A DNA stretch of 64,000 nt from Nocardioides sp. (GCF_004803405.1 NZ_SSXI01000226.1:63837-127836), one strand, 5' to 3'; positions 9,600 to 18,606 are shown, numbered from the stretch's first letter. Numbers and translations: made by a program. Notes: a model not told the origin generated them from the sequence alone.

Positions 9600-10539
9600 C
9601 GAGAACCTCCCCAAGAACGGCGTCGACCTCACTGGTCGACGGCATGGCGTCTGAACACGCCAGCTGGCCGGCGACGATCGCCCCGGCCGCGTTGGCGAAC
9701 CGGACGGTCCGGCCCAGCTCCCACCCGGAGAGCAGGCCGTGGCAGAGCGCGCCACCGAAGGCGTCTCCGGCCCCGAGGCCGTTGACCACCTCGACCGGGA
9801 CCGGCGGTACGTCGACGACTCCGTGCTCGTCCACGGCGAGGACGCCCTTGGGCCCCTGCTTCACGATCGCCACCTGGACGCCGCGGTCCCTCAGCGCCGC
9901 GGCCGCGGCCGTCGGCTCCGTCTCGCCGACCGCGACCTCACACTCCTCGCGGTTGCCGACGGCGACGGTGACATGCTCGAGTGCGCGGGTGACCTGCTCG
10001 GTGGCCTCCTCGGGCCGGGCCCAGAACATCGGCCGGTAGTCGAGGTCGAGCACCGTGATGCCGCGGCGGCCCCGCGCCTCGAGGGCGGCCAGCGTCGCCT
10101 CCCTGCTCGGCTCCTGGCACAGGCCGGTCACGGTCACCCAGAACAGGTCGGCATCCCGGATCGCGTCGAGGTCGAGCTCGTCGGCCCGGATCTGGAGGTC
10201 GGGCGCGGTGGGGGTCCGGTAGAAGTACAGCGGGAAGTCGTCGGGCGGGAAGATCTCGCAGAACGTGACCGGGGTCGGCCAGGTCGGCACCGCAGTGACG
10301 AACTCGTCGCTCACGCCGTAGCCAGCGAGAGCCTTGTGCACGAACCGGCCGAACGCGTCTTCGCCGGTGCGGGTGATGACGGCCGCGCGCCGGCCGTGCC
10401 GCGCCGCGGCCACCGCTACGTTGGTTGCGCTGCCACCGAGGTATTTGGCGAACGAGGCGACATCCTCGAGGGGCACGCCGACCTGCTCGGGATAGATGTC
10501 CACCCCGACCCGGCCCATGGTGATCACCTCGTGGTTCAC
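9592..10539 (-). CDS. iolC: 5-dehydro-2-deoxygluconokinase
   Basis: This 315-residue PfkB-family kinase has the N-terminal signature GGSATNVAVAAARHG near 35-50 and the C-terminal catalytic motif GLGAGDAFGGAL near 255. It phosphorylates 2-deoxy-5-keto-D-gluconate with ATP, giving the substrate for the downstream aldolase. The GTG start overlaps iolE as GTGA. Confidence 0.95.
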   Translation of the reverse strand: MNHEVITMGRVGVDIYPEQVGVPLEDVASFAKYLGGSATNVAVAAARHGRRAAVITRTGEDAFGRFVHKALAGYGVSDEFVTAVPTWPTPVTFCEIFPPDDFPLYFYRTPTAPDLQIRADELDLDAIRDADLFWVTVTGLCQEPSREATLAALEARGRRGITVLDLDYRPMFWARPEEATEQVTRALEHVTVAVGNREECEVAVGETEPTAAAAALRDRGVQVAIVKQGPKGVLAVDEHGVVDVPPVPVEVVNGLGAGDAFGGALCHGLLSGWELGRTVRFANAAGAIVAGQLACSDAMPSTSEVDAVLGEVLDA

Positions 10540-11417
10540 GAGGCCACCTCGGTGAGGAACTCCAGCCCCGCTCGGACGTCGGCGACCGGACCGGCACCCG
10601 GCCGCGGCTCACCGTCGAGGATGGTGTCCTGCTCCATGACGTACCAACCGCGGTAGCCGGCACCCTCGAGTGTCTGCACGATCGCGGCCACATCGACATC
10701 GCCCTGTCCCAACGGCACGTACAGGCCCTCCTGCACTCCGCGGGTGTAGGTCAGCTCGCCGGCGCGGACCCGCTCAGCCACGTCGGCGCGGACGTCCTTG
10801 AGGTGCGTGTGGCGGATCCGGTCGGTGGCCGTCCGGGCAAGCGCAACCGGATCGGCGCCGCCGACCAGCAGGTGCCCGGTGTCGAGGGTGAGCCCGATCC
10901 TGCAACCGGTGAGCACGCGGTCGACCTCCTCGGCGTTCTCGACCATCGTCCCTACGTGCGGGTGGAGAGTGGCCTCGATCCCCTGCTCGCCGGCTACATC
11001 GCGGATCCGGTCGAGATTGGCGAGGAGTACCTCCCACTGCGTCTCGTCAAGCACCGGCCGGGCGTCGTAGCCGTCAACGCCGGAGGCGGCGGCCAGCACC
11101 AGGCTGGTCGCGCTCGCGGCCCTGAAATGGGCCAGCGCCCGCTCGACCTCGGGAAGGGGATCGTGGAGCTCGTCGAACAGCACGACCGGGACGAACCCAC
11201 CGACCGCACTCATCCCGTGGGCGGCGAGCAGGTCGGCCGCCTGGTGCGGGTCGCCCGGGAGGAAGCCCTCGGGTCCGAACTCGGTGGCCGCCAGGCCGAG
11301 GTCGGCCATCTCGCGCAGCACCCGCTCCGGTGCCATCTGGTGTCCCCACCCCGGCACCTCGCACACACCCCAGGAGATCGGGGCGCCGGCGATCCGTGAC
11401 TGCACTTCTGTGGTCAC
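10536..11417 (-). CDS. iolE: Myo-inosose-2 dehydratase
   Basis: This 293-residue xylose-isomerase-like TIM-barrel protein begins near APISWGVCEVPGWG, typical of IolE. Metal-binding acidic and histidine residues appear in LHPHVG and LDTGHL. It dehydrates 2-keto-myo-inositol to the diketone used by IolD. The GTG at 11417 is preferred because it overlaps the iolG stop as GTGA and gives the usual family length; the frame is open further upstream but runs antisense into iolG. Confidence 0.93.
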   Translation of the reverse strand: MTTEVQSRIAGAPISWGVCEVPGWGHQMAPERVLREMADLGLAATEFGPEGFLPGDPHQAADLLAAHGMSAVGGFVPVVLFDELHDPLPEVERALAHFRAASATSLVLAAASGVDGYDARPVLDETQWEVLLANLDRIRDVAGEQGIEATLHPHVGTMVENAEEVDRVLTGCRIGLTLDTGHLLVGGADPVALARTATDRIRHTHLKDVRADVAERVRAGELTYTRGVQEGLYVPLGQGDVDVAAIVQTLEGAGYRGWYVMEQDTILDGEPRPGAGPVADVRAGLEFLTEVAS

Positions 11418-12415
11418 TTGCGCACCTCCGCGATCTCGACCCGTCGGCCCTCCAGGCGCGACCGGGTCGCGGCTTCGGCGACGTACAACGCCTCCAGCGC
11501 CTCCTCGACCGAGCACGGACTCGGCCGCTCACCCCGGACCACCTCGACGAAGGCGTTGATCTCCGCCACGTAGGCGTCCGCGAACCGCTCCCAGAACGTG
11601 GGGTTGGGTGTGCCCGAAGGGAAGCCCACGTCCGGCTCGGCCGAACGGAGCGCTGCGCGCTCGTCCAACCCGACCGCAATCGTCCCCTCGGTGCCGGCGA
11701 CCTCCATCCGCACGTCGTAGCCCGCGCCGTTGTAGCGGGAACCGTGCACGCTCACGAGAGTGCCGTCGTCGAGGGTCAGGATCGCAACCGTCTCGTCGAC
11801 GTCACCGGCCTCGACGAAGAACGTCGCACCCCGGTTGGCGCCAAGAGCGATGACGTCGACCACCTCCCGGCCGGTGACCCACCGGACGATGTCGAAGTCG
11901 TGGATCAGGCAGTCGCGGTAGATCCCGCCGCTGGTCGGGATGTACGACGCATGCGGCGGTGCCGGGTCGGCCGTGACGGCGTGCACCCGGCGCAGCTCGC
12001 CCAAGCGGCCAGTGCGCAGCGCCTCGCGGGCGGCGACGTACCCGGCGTCGAACCGACGCTGGAAGCCGATCTGCACCGGCGTGCCGGCCGCACGCACCTC
12101 CTCCAGCACACGGAGGGTGCCGGACACGTCGAGTGCAACCGGCTTCTCACAGAACACGGGAACGCCGGCACGGGCGCCGGCGGCGATCAACTCGGCGTGA
12201 CTGTCGGTGGCGGTCGCGACGACGATGGCGTCGACGTCAGCGGCGAGGACCGCCGCCACATCGGTCGCGCTCTCCGCTCCCAGCTCGTCGGCGACAGCGC
12301 GCGCCCGCGCCGGGTCGGCGTCGGCGACGACCAGAGAGGTCACCCCCTCGTGTCGGGCGACGACGGCGGCGTGACTGGCGCCGATCCGTCCCACGCCCAG
12401 GAATCCGATCCGCAT
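11414..12415 (-). CDS. iolG: Myo-inositol 2-dehydrogenase
   Basis: This 333-residue Gfo/Idh/MocA enzyme has GVGRIG at 7-12, CEKP near 94 and the IolG-like SGGIYRDCLIHDFD motif near 170, which contains the Asp/His catalytic residues. It oxidises myo-inositol to 2-keto-myo-inositol with NAD+. It is the first gene of the operon. The ATG follows GGAAAGGG and lies downstream of a good sigma-70-type promoter. Confidence 0.92.
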   Translation of the reverse strand: MRIGFLGVGRIGASHAAVVARHEGVTSLVVADADPARARAVADELGAESATDVAAVLAADVDAIVVATATDSHAELIAAGARAGVPVFCEKPVALDVSGTLRVLEEVRAAGTPVQIGFQRRFDAGYVAAREALRTGRLGELRRVHAVTADPAPPHASYIPTSGGIYRDCLIHDFDIVRWVTGREVVDVIALGANRGATFFVEAGDVDETVAILTLDDGTLVSVHGSRYNGAGYDVRMEVAGTEGTIAVGLDERAALRSAEPDVGFPSGTPNPTFWERFADAYVAEINAFVEVVRGERPSPCSVEEALEALYVAEAATRSRLEGRRVEIAEVRK

Positions 12416-12457
12416 GGATGGCCCTTTCCAGATGCATGTGATGAGGGTTACAAGAAC

Positions 12458-12487
12458 TTTCTAGTCCTCAGACGGCGAGCGTGTCAA
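12458..12487 (-). promoter_or_regulatory. Predicted promoter of the inositol operon
   Basis: On the minus strand, TTGACA (12482-12487) and TAGAAA (12458-12463) are separated by 18 bp, about 40 bp before iolG. The -35 box is a perfect consensus, which is unusual in this GC-rich DNA. Confidence 0.7.
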
Positions 12488-12498
12488 CGGTTTGTCCT

Positions 12499-12525
12499 GA
12501 CATTCTGTCTTTCAGTCATTCTGAC
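12499..12525. promoter_or_regulatory. Paired dyad operators between iolG and the GntR gene
   Basis: GACATTCTGTC (12499-12509) and GTCATTCTGAC (12515-12525) are two 11-bp inverted repeats with the same TTC centre, spaced 16 bp centre to centre. They sit just upstream of the operon -35 box and across the expected -35 region of the divergent regulator gene. This suits binding by the GntR/UTRA regulator and autoregulation. Confidence 0.65.
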
Positions 12526-12535
12526 GATTGCTCAG

Positions 12536-12541
12536 TAGTAT
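12536..12541 (+). promoter_or_regulatory. -10 box (TAGTAT) of the GntR gene, leaderless
   Basis: TAGTAT lies 7 nt before the ATG at 12549, so transcription would begin at or next to the start codon. No spaced Shine-Dalgarno sequence is present. Confidence 0.6.
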
Positions 12542-12548
12542 CAGGGCC

Positions 12549-13289
12549 ATGGGTGAACAGTTGCGACTCACGGTGGACCGACGCAGCCCCGTACCGCTCT
12601 ACTACCAGGTCGCCAAGCAGCTCGAGCAGGCGATCGCCAGCGGAGAGGTCTCGCCCGGTTTCAAGCTCGACAACGAGATCTCACTGGCCGACCAGCTCGG
12701 GCTCAGCCGACCCACGATGCGGCGCGCGATCCAGGAGCTCGTCGACAAGGGCCTGCTCGTGCGCAAGCGCGGGGTGGGGACGCAGGTCGTCCACGGCCGG
12801 GTGCACCGCGAGCTGGAGCTGACCAGCCTCTACGACGACCTGCGTGGCAGCGGCCAGCAGCCCTCCACCCAAGTGCTGCTCAACGTGCTGGAACCGGCCA
12901 CGGCCGCGATCGCCGACGAGCTCGGGATTGCCGAGGGCGAGGAGGTGCTCCACCTGGAGCGGCTCCGTCTCGCCGACGGCGAGCCCTTGGCGGTCCTACG
13001 CAACTGGCTCCCCGCGAACGTGATCTCGCCCACCGACCAGGAGCTCGAGGGCGGCGGGCTCTACCAGCTCGTCCGCTCCGCCGGGACGCACGTCCAGATC
13101 GCGCGGCAGCGGATCGGAGCTCGCGGCGCGACGACACAGGAGGCCCGACTGCTCGGCCGGCGCAAGAACGATGCGGTGCTGACAATGCAGCGGACGGCAT
13201 ACGCGGACTCCGGTCGTGCCATCGAGTACGGCGACCACTGCTATCGACCGGAGGCGTACTCGTTCGAGGTGACGCTGGTCGAGCGCTGA
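12549..13289 (+). CDS. GntR family regulator with UTRA domain, inositol operon repressor
   Basis: This 246-residue protein has a winged helix near residues 10-75 (VPLYYQVAKQLEQAI, then LSRPTMRRAIQELVDKGLL) followed by a UTRA ligand-binding domain of the HutC/FarR type. It is divergent from the inositol operon, with paired dyads between the starts. It probably represses iol genes until an inositol-derived effector binds. The ATG at 12549 fits a leaderless start; an in-frame TTG at 12528 would overlap the -10 box and is less likely. Confidence 0.88.
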   Translation: MGEQLRLTVDRRSPVPLYYQVAKQLEQAIASGEVSPGFKLDNEISLADQLGLSRPTMRRAIQELVDKGLLVRKRGVGTQVVHGRVHRELELTSLYDDLRGSGQQPSTQVLLNVLEPATAAIADELGIAEGEEVLHLERLRLADGEPLAVLRNWLPANVISPTDQELEGGGLYQLVRSAGTHVQIARQRIGARGATTQEARLLGRRKNDAVLTMQRTAYADSGRAIEYGDHCYRPEAYSFEVTLVER

Positions 13290-13363
13290 GCACGATCCGA
13301 TGTGAGAGCGCAGGGAGCTCACTCCAGGTGGCACGAGTTGACGGCGTGCCGACCCCTGCAGGC

Positions 13364-13369
13364 TAGGCT
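13364..13369 (+). promoter_or_regulatory. -10 box (TAGGCT) of the ROK kinase gene, leaderless
   Basis: TAGGCT lies 6 nt before the GTG at 13376. A TTGACG hexamer at 13338-13343 is a possible -35, with a long 20-bp spacer. Confidence 0.55.
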
Positions 13370-13375
13370 GAAGAC

Positions 13376-14458
13376 GTGCCCGAGACCTCTCCTCGCCGAT
13401 CGATTTTGTTCCGTGCGGAGGCGTCGACGATCGGAGTGGACATCGGAGGGACGAAGATCCTCGCGGGCGTCGTCGACCCTTACGGGAAGGTGCTGGCGAG
13501 ACGCCAGGTCCCGACGCCGGGTCACGACGTCCAGCTGGTTGAGGACTCGGTCGTGTCCATCGTCCAGGACCTTCGGCAGTCGCACGAGATTGCTGCGGTA
13601 GGCATCGGCGCCGCTGGATTCGTCGACGCGGCTCGCCGGGTCGTCATGTTCTCCCCCCATCTGAACTGGCGCCGCGAACCCCTTCAATCGGCCATCGCGA
13701 AGCGAGTCCGCCTTCCCGTCGTCGTCGACAATGACGCCAATGTGGCGGGCCTCGCCGAATGTCTCTACGGCGCGGCCAGGGGCCATCGCTTCGTGCTGTG
13801 CATCACGCTCGGCACGGGCATCGGGGGCGCACTGATCATCGATCGCAAGGTGTTCCGGGGGAACAACGGGATGGCTGGAGAGTTCGGCCACATGCAGATG
13901 GTGCCGACGGGACACCGCTGCGAGTGTGGCAACCGTGGGTGCTGGGAGCAGTACGCCTCCGGAACGGCCTTGTTGCGCGACGCACGAGAGCTGATCGCGA
14001 ACGGCTCGCCGCTTGCCCACCGGCTTCGCGAACTTGTCGACGGCGACCCCGCCAGACTCACCGGTCCGCAGGTCACCCAGGAGGCGCGCAACGGGGACCC
14101 GATGTCGCTCGAGCTCTTGAGCGACATCGGGGAGTGGCTCGGTGTCGGACTGGCGGGTCTCGCGGCGGCATTCGACCCGTCATGCATCGTCATCGGGGGT
14201 GGGCTGTCCGATGCCGGCGACCTGCTCCTGAGTCCGACGCGCTCCGCCTTCTCAAAGGCGCTCACGGGTCGCGGCTACCGGAGTGAGCCGGAGATCCTAG
14301 CTGCGGCATTGGGGCCGGAGGCCGGCTTCATCGGCGCGGCGGACATGGCACGCTCGGCAGCACGCAAGGCGCGTCGAAGGACCCGGCGCGCGGACAGGCG
14401 TCGCGCGCGCGTACGAGGCTCCGTCGCACCACTTGGCAGTCGACGACGTGTGATGTGA
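13376..14458 (+). CDS. ROK family glucokinase-like sugar kinase
   Basis: This 360-residue ROK protein has an N-terminal ATP motif VDIGGTKI near 21 and DNDANVAGLAE near 120 holding the catalytic aspartate. The zinc-binding CECGNRGCWEQ motif near 181 is typical of ROK kinases. No helix-turn-helix precedes the kinase domain, so it is an enzyme and not a ROK repressor. A basic tail of about 30 residues (RRTRRADRRRARVR) is unusual. It phosphorylates glucose or a related sugar, and its position beyond the GntR gene suggests carbohydrate metabolism linked to the iol locus. Confidence 0.85.
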   Translation: MPETSPRRSILFRAEASTIGVDIGGTKILAGVVDPYGKVLARRQVPTPGHDVQLVEDSVVSIVQDLRQSHEIAAVGIGAAGFVDAARRVVMFSPHLNWRREPLQSAIAKRVRLPVVVDNDANVAGLAECLYGAARGHRFVLCITLGTGIGGALIIDRKVFRGNNGMAGEFGHMQMVPTGHRCECGNRGCWEQYASGTALLRDARELIANGSPLAHRLRELVDGDPARLTGPQVTQEARNGDPMSLELLSDIGEWLGVGLAGLAAAFDPSCIVIGGGLSDAGDLLLSPTRSAFSKALTGRGYRSEPEILAAALGPEAGFIGAADMARSAARKARRRTRRADRRRARVRGSVAPLGSRRRVM

Positions 14459-14945
14459 CCGGCTCCGACAAGCTCGCAGGCATTCGCTGACAGGTCCGTC
14501 ACTCCCCGGAGCACAGCATCGTCTCCCGGCAGCCCGGCTCGCCGTTCAGCACGCTGCTGCTGATCGGGGCCGCGGCCGTGCTCATCGGGGTGCCGCCGAG
14601 CGCGGACAGCATCGGCGTGGCCAGACGCCTCGAAGTCGCGCCCGACGATCGTCACATCCCGCGCGCAAGGCTGCGGCACGCGAAACGCGCGACAAGCTTC
14701 GGCGCGCTTGCTCACGGTGCGACGTAGGACTTGCTGACGGACGGGGGGCCCGAAGGGCGGTCGAATGATCCGCGACCATCGGCGTCGCCGGCCACCGGCG
14801 GCACCTGGATCACCCCGCGACGCGTTTCTCACTCGTTCGTGCCGCGCGGCATCGGCTCAGGAGTCTTCCCTGATATCGCGGCGAGCCGGACAGCCTCCGC
14901 CGTACGCTCGCGGGACAGACGGCCGGCAGAGGGCTCGGTAGCGCG
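14459..14945. other. 487-bp intergenic region without a convincing gene
   Basis: A short open stretch on the plus strand (about 14518-14727) encodes a hydrophobic patch TLLLIGAAAVLIGV but has no good start or ribosome site, so it may be a decayed gene fragment. I see no RNA gene or repeat here. The end of the region holds the promoter of the phosphatase gene at 14946. Confidence 0.5.
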
Positions 14946-17123
14946 ATGACAGGTCTCGCAGGGAAGAGGGGTTCTCGGTGGACCTTCGGTGCGCGCTCAC
15001 GCCGGGACCTGGTCCGCTACCTCTCCGCCGTCCTGCTCGTGGGGGTCGCGTACTACGTCGGTGCGCGGATGGGCCTGACTCTCTCGCTCGTCGAGCGCAA
15101 CGTGACGCCGCTGTGGCCACCCACTGGCATCGCCGTGGCCGCGTTCCTGCTCGGCAGCCGGTCGTTGTGGCCCGGTGTCGCCGCGGCCGCCTTCGCGGTG
15201 AACCTGCCGATCAGCGAGGGGGCGCTCGCCGCTGCGGTCACGGCCGCCGGGAACACGCTGGCGCCCCTGGCAGCGGCGGTCCTGCTGGGCAGAGTCGGTT
15301 TCCGGCGCCAGCTGGACCGCCGACGTGATGCCCTGGCCATCGTCTTCGTCGGCGCCCTGGCGAGCACGCTCATCAGTGCCACGATCGGCGCGGGGACGCT
15401 CGTGGTCTCCGATGCGATCGGGTCGGACCGGCTTCTCAACGCCTGGGCGGTGTGGTGGACCGGCGACGCGATGGGAGTCCTGACCGTTGCCCCGTTCCTG
15501 TTGTGCCTGCCGCTCTTCCGCGAGCTCCCGGCGTGGTCGCCGGCGCGCTGGCTCGAGGCGGTGGCCATCCTCGTGGTGGCCGGAGCGACGATCACCTGGG
15601 CGGCCCAGTCCGAGCTGCGGGCGCTCTACCTGCTGCCACCCGTCGTGGGCTGGGCGGCGTGGCGCCTCCAGCTGCGTGGTGCCGCGCCGACGGCTCTCGT
15701 GGTGTCCCTGGTCGCCACCTGGTCGGCGAGCCAGGCCGATGGATGGTTCGCACGCGAGTCGGTGTTCGAGCGGATGTTCACCCTCCAGACCTTCAACGCC
15801 TGCATCGCCCTCAGCTCGTTCTTCCTCGCCGCCCTCGTCACCGAGCGGAACCGGACGGCAGCCGCACTGGAGGCGGCGACCGTCGAGCTCGAGGACCGGG
15901 TCGAGACGCGTACTGCGGAGCTGTCCGCCGCGAATGCGCGGCTCCTGGAGGAGATCAAGGAGCGATTCGAGGCCGAGGAGCAGCTGAGCCAGGAAGAGGC
16001 CCGGGCACGCCGTGAGCACGAGATCGCCGAGATCCTGCAGCGGAGCCTGCTCCCCGACCGGATGCCGCAGATCCCGGCGGTAGCCCTGGCCGCACGGTAT
16101 GAGCCGGCCACCTCCGACGTGGAGGTGGGAGGTGACTGGTACGACGTCATCCAGCTGCGCGACGGGCTCATCGGGCTGGCCATCGGCGACGTCGCCGGCC
16201 ACGGTCCCTCCGCAGCCGCGGCGATGGGCCAGGTGCGCATGGCGCTCCGGGCGTACGCCGTGCAGGACCCGTCGCCGGTCTCCGTGATGAGCGGGGTCCA
16301 CCGGCTCCTCTCCCACCTCGCGATGCCGGAGATGGTGACCCTGATCTACCTCGTGTTCGATCCGGCCACGCGGACGTTGCGTTTCACCAACGCCGGGCAT
16401 CCGCCGCCGCTGATCGTCGGCGGCGGGAAGAGCAAGTACCTGGAGAACGGGCTCGCACCCCCGCTCGGGGTGACGGCGGAGCCGGACTACATGGAGTACA
16501 GGCAGACCATGTGGGCCGGCTCGACCCTGCTGCTCTACACCGACGGGCTGGTCGAGCGCCGCCGAGAGTCGATCCAGCTCGGACTCCATCGGCTGGTCCG
16601 GGAGGCACTCCGCCGGCAGGGCGCCGACGTCGACGAGCTGTGTGACGGCATCCTGTCGTCGCTGATCGAGATGGATCATGTCGCCGACGACGTCGCGCTC
16701 CTCGCCATGCGTCCGTTGTCCGTGGCGGGGCGGCCGCTCGCGCTGACCCTCCCCGCGGAGCCCCGGGTCCTCGCGGACGCACGCCGGGTACTACGGCAGT
16801 GGCTTCGCGACTCCGCGGTCACCACCGAGGACGAGGACGAGATCCTGGTCGCCTGCGGCGAAGCGTGCGCGAACGTCGTACAGCATGCCTATGCCACTGC
16901 ACCGGGGAGTCTGGTGCTCGAGGCGCGCATCGTGGAGGGGGCGGTCGAGGCGACGGTGCGGGATCAGGGGGCGTGGCGCGCGCCGGCCGAGCGTGGTGGG
17001 GGTTGGGGCCTGCAGCTCATCCGTGGCCTCATGGACTCGGTCGACGTGGACCGCACCGCCGACGGGACAGTGGTGCGGATGCGTCGACGACTCAAGGACG
17101 CCGAGCACGGAGGTGGCGGGTGA
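14946..17123 (+). CDS. MASE1-SpoIIE phosphatase with C-terminal HATPase domain
   Basis: This 725-residue protein starts with a MASE1-type membrane sensor (about eight hydrophobic segments, residues 25-295, including LWPPTGIAVAAFLLG). A coiled coil (about 298-365) and a PP2C/SpoIIE phosphatase domain follow, with VGGDWYDV, GDVAGHG and LLYTDGLVE carrying the metal aspartates. An RsbW-like HATPase domain (about 605-715, with EACANVVQHAY) ends the protein. Having both phosphatase and kinase-like domains suggests a partner-switching hub acting on the STAS protein encoded next, coupled as GTGA. Confidence 0.88.
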   Translation: MTGLAGKRGSRWTFGARSRRDLVRYLSAVLLVGVAYYVGARMGLTLSLVERNVTPLWPPTGIAVAAFLLGSRSLWPGVAAAAFAVNLPISEGALAAAVTAAGNTLAPLAAAVLLGRVGFRRQLDRRRDALAIVFVGALASTLISATIGAGTLVVSDAIGSDRLLNAWAVWWTGDAMGVLTVAPFLLCLPLFRELPAWSPARWLEAVAILVVAGATITWAAQSELRALYLLPPVVGWAAWRLQLRGAAPTALVVSLVATWSASQADGWFARESVFERMFTLQTFNACIALSSFFLAALVTERNRTAAALEAATVELEDRVETRTAELSAANARLLEEIKERFEAEEQLSQEEARARREHEIAEILQRSLLPDRMPQIPAVALAARYEPATSDVEVGGDWYDVIQLRDGLIGLAIGDVAGHGPSAAAAMGQVRMALRAYAVQDPSPVSVMSGVHRLLSHLAMPEMVTLIYLVFDPATRTLRFTNAGHPPPLIVGGGKSKYLENGLAPPLGVTAEPDYMEYRQTMWAGSTLLLYTDGLVERRRESIQLGLHRLVREALRRQGADVDELCDGILSSLIEMDHVADDVALLAMRPLSVAGRPLALTLPAEPRVLADARRVLRQWLRDSAVTTEDEDEILVACGEACANVVQHAYATAPGSLVLEARIVEGAVEATVRDQGAWRAPAERGGGWGLQLIRGLMDSVDVDRTADGTVVRMRRRLKDAEHGGGG

Positions 17124-17449
17124 CCGACCTTGCGCACGTGGACGCGACCACGGTCGACAGCACGACGATCGTGCGCGTCCGCGGTGAGATCGACCTCTCG
17201 AACGCCGCGGAGGTGCGGGACGCGATCGGAGCCGCGGTGCCCGACGCCACGACCTCGATCGTCTTGGACCTGAGCGACACCGCCTACCTCGACAGCGCCG
17301 GCATCGCGATGATCTTCCGTCTCGCCGAGCGACTCGGGTACAACCGCCAGGAGCTCCGCCTGGTGGTTCCGCCGGATGCGCCGATCCGAGCGGTGATCAG
17401 GCTGACGCAGATGGACCGGATCATTCCGACGCACCACAGCGTCGACTGA
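17120..17449 (+). CDS. STAS-domain anti-anti-sigma factor
   Basis: This 109-residue STAS protein has VRGEIDLSNAAEVRDAI followed by LDLSDTAYLDSAGI; the serine in DSAG is the usual phosphorylation site. The GTG start overlaps the phosphatase stop as GTGA and GGAGGTG lies before it. It is the likely substrate of the upstream SpoIIE/HATPase protein. No intact sigma factor gene is adjacent. Confidence 0.9.
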   Translation: MTDLAHVDATTVDSTTIVRVRGEIDLSNAAEVRDAIGAAVPDATTSIVLDLSDTAYLDSAGIAMIFRLAERLGYNRQELRLVVPPDAPIRAVIRLTQMDRIIPTHHSVD

Positions 17450-17555
17450 CCAACGGGGTACGGCGCCGGGGACTCGAGGAGCAGCCCTGCGTCGCGTCCG
17501 CCGTCGCGCTGGACAACGGACTGAACAGGTGACCAGCCTGTGGCAGGGTGGCGCA

Positions 17556-18227
17556 ATGACGATGGAGATGTTCATCCTCGACGAGACCTCGACCGGCGAG
17601 GTCGACCGTCGCGAGAAGGTGGTGGCCGCACTCACCGACTCCGTCCGAGACCTCGTCGACGCGACGATCCGGAGCACCGTCGACGACGACGAGATCCTCG
17701 CCGTGCGGGAGGAGGTCGACGCACTGGTCAGCCGCCTGCGGGCCGCACAGCTCGCCGGGCCGGCCGGAGTCCGCTACAACGCCGAGGGACGCTCGTGGAA
17801 CTGGGGCAACGCCGTCGTCGGCCAGCACAACGCGCTCGCTCCCCCGCTGGAGATCGTGCATGACGGCCCTGGCTCGGCCCGTGCGGACGTGGTGCTCGGC
17901 GCCGCGTACGAGGGCCCGCCGGGGATGGTGCACGGCGGCGTGGCGGCGCTGCTGCTCGACCAGATCATGGGAGAGACCGCCAGCGGGTTCAAGCGGCTCA
18001 CGATGACCGGCACCCTCAGCCTCCGGTACCGCCGCGGCACTCCCCTGGGTCCCGTCCGGATCGAGGGCCGGATCGCCTCGGAGTCCGGCCGCAAGATCAC
18101 CGTCCAGGCCCATCTCGCCGGTCCGGACGGCGAGCCGACGGTCGAGGCCACCGGTCTCTTCATCATCCCGAGCTGGGCGCCGGTCGACGAGAGCGACCGG
18201 ACCTGGGCGAGGTTCGCCGAGGGCTGA
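17556..18227 (+). CDS. PaaI-type hotdog thioesterase
   Basis: This 223-residue protein has a helical N-terminal half (about 1-95) and a C-terminal hotdog fold with YEGPPGMVHGGVAALLLDQIMG near 125-146, the PaaI/4HBT active-site helix. It presumably hydrolyses acyl-CoA thioesters; the substrate is unknown. The ATG at 17556 was chosen, although a second ATG lies two codons on and neither has a strong ribosome site. It is convergent with the YjbR-like gene, 7 bp between stops. Confidence 0.8.
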   Translation: MTMEMFILDETSTGEVDRREKVVAALTDSVRDLVDATIRSTVDDDEILAVREEVDALVSRLRAAQLAGPAGVRYNAEGRSWNWGNAVVGQHNALAPPLEIVHDGPGSARADVVLGAAYEGPPGMVHGGVAALLLDQIMGETASGFKRLTMTGTLSLRYRRGTPLGPVRIEGRIASESGRKITVQAHLAGPDGEPTVEATGLFIIPSWAPVDESDRTWARFAEG

Positions 18228-18234
18228 GCGGCGA

Positions 18235-18606
18235 TCAGCCGGTCGGCCGGTCGACGAGGTCGGCCAGCCGTGGTGGCGCCTGGATGCAGAACGAGTCGGT
18301 GAGCAGCTCGCCGAGCTCGTCCCAGTCGGTGTCGTCGTCGAGCAGCATGCCGACCACGTTGCTGCCCCACTCCGTCTTGAAGTACGGCGCCCCGAGGTGC
18401 TGGAAGGCCATCACCTCGTCCGGCTCGGCACGGAACGTGATCCGGAACAGCTGGTCCTCGCCGCCGAAGACGTGCGCGACCGTCGACCCACCGACCCGCC
18501 AGCGGACGCCGACCCAGGCGTCCTCCTCAACGCACTCGGGAAGTCTGCTCATCATGGCGCGCAGCCGCGCGAGGTGGTCGCCGGGGACGTCGGGGCGGTC
18601 GGGCAC
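18235..18606 (-). CDS. MmcQ/YjbR-like protein
   Basis: This 123-residue protein has RLPECVEEDAWVGVRWRV near the start and an FKTEWGSNVVGMLL region, matching the YjbR (DUF419) fold of small, probably DNA-binding proteins. GTG at 18606 gives the normal family length, and CAGATT 7 nt upstream could be a leaderless -10 box. The frame stays open further upstream but that stretch overlaps the divergent sigma-factor remnant. Confidence 0.75.
   Translation of the reverse strand: MPDRPDVPGDHLARLRAMMSRLPECVEEDAWVGVRWRVGGSTVAHVFGGEDQLFRITFRAEPDEVMAFQHLGAPYFKTEWGSNVVGMLLDDDTDWDELGELLTDSFCIQAPPRLADLVDRPTG

Noticed and set aside
14518..14727. A small hydrophobic gene (TLLLIGAAAVLIGV) after the ROK kinase gene
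   Set aside because: No start codon with ribosome site or leaderless box, and no family resemblance. It is kept only as a possible fragment.
14997..16679. A 560-codon open frame on the minus strand
   Set aside because: It is antisense to the SpoIIE phosphatase gene; no domain is recognisable and composition is skewed.
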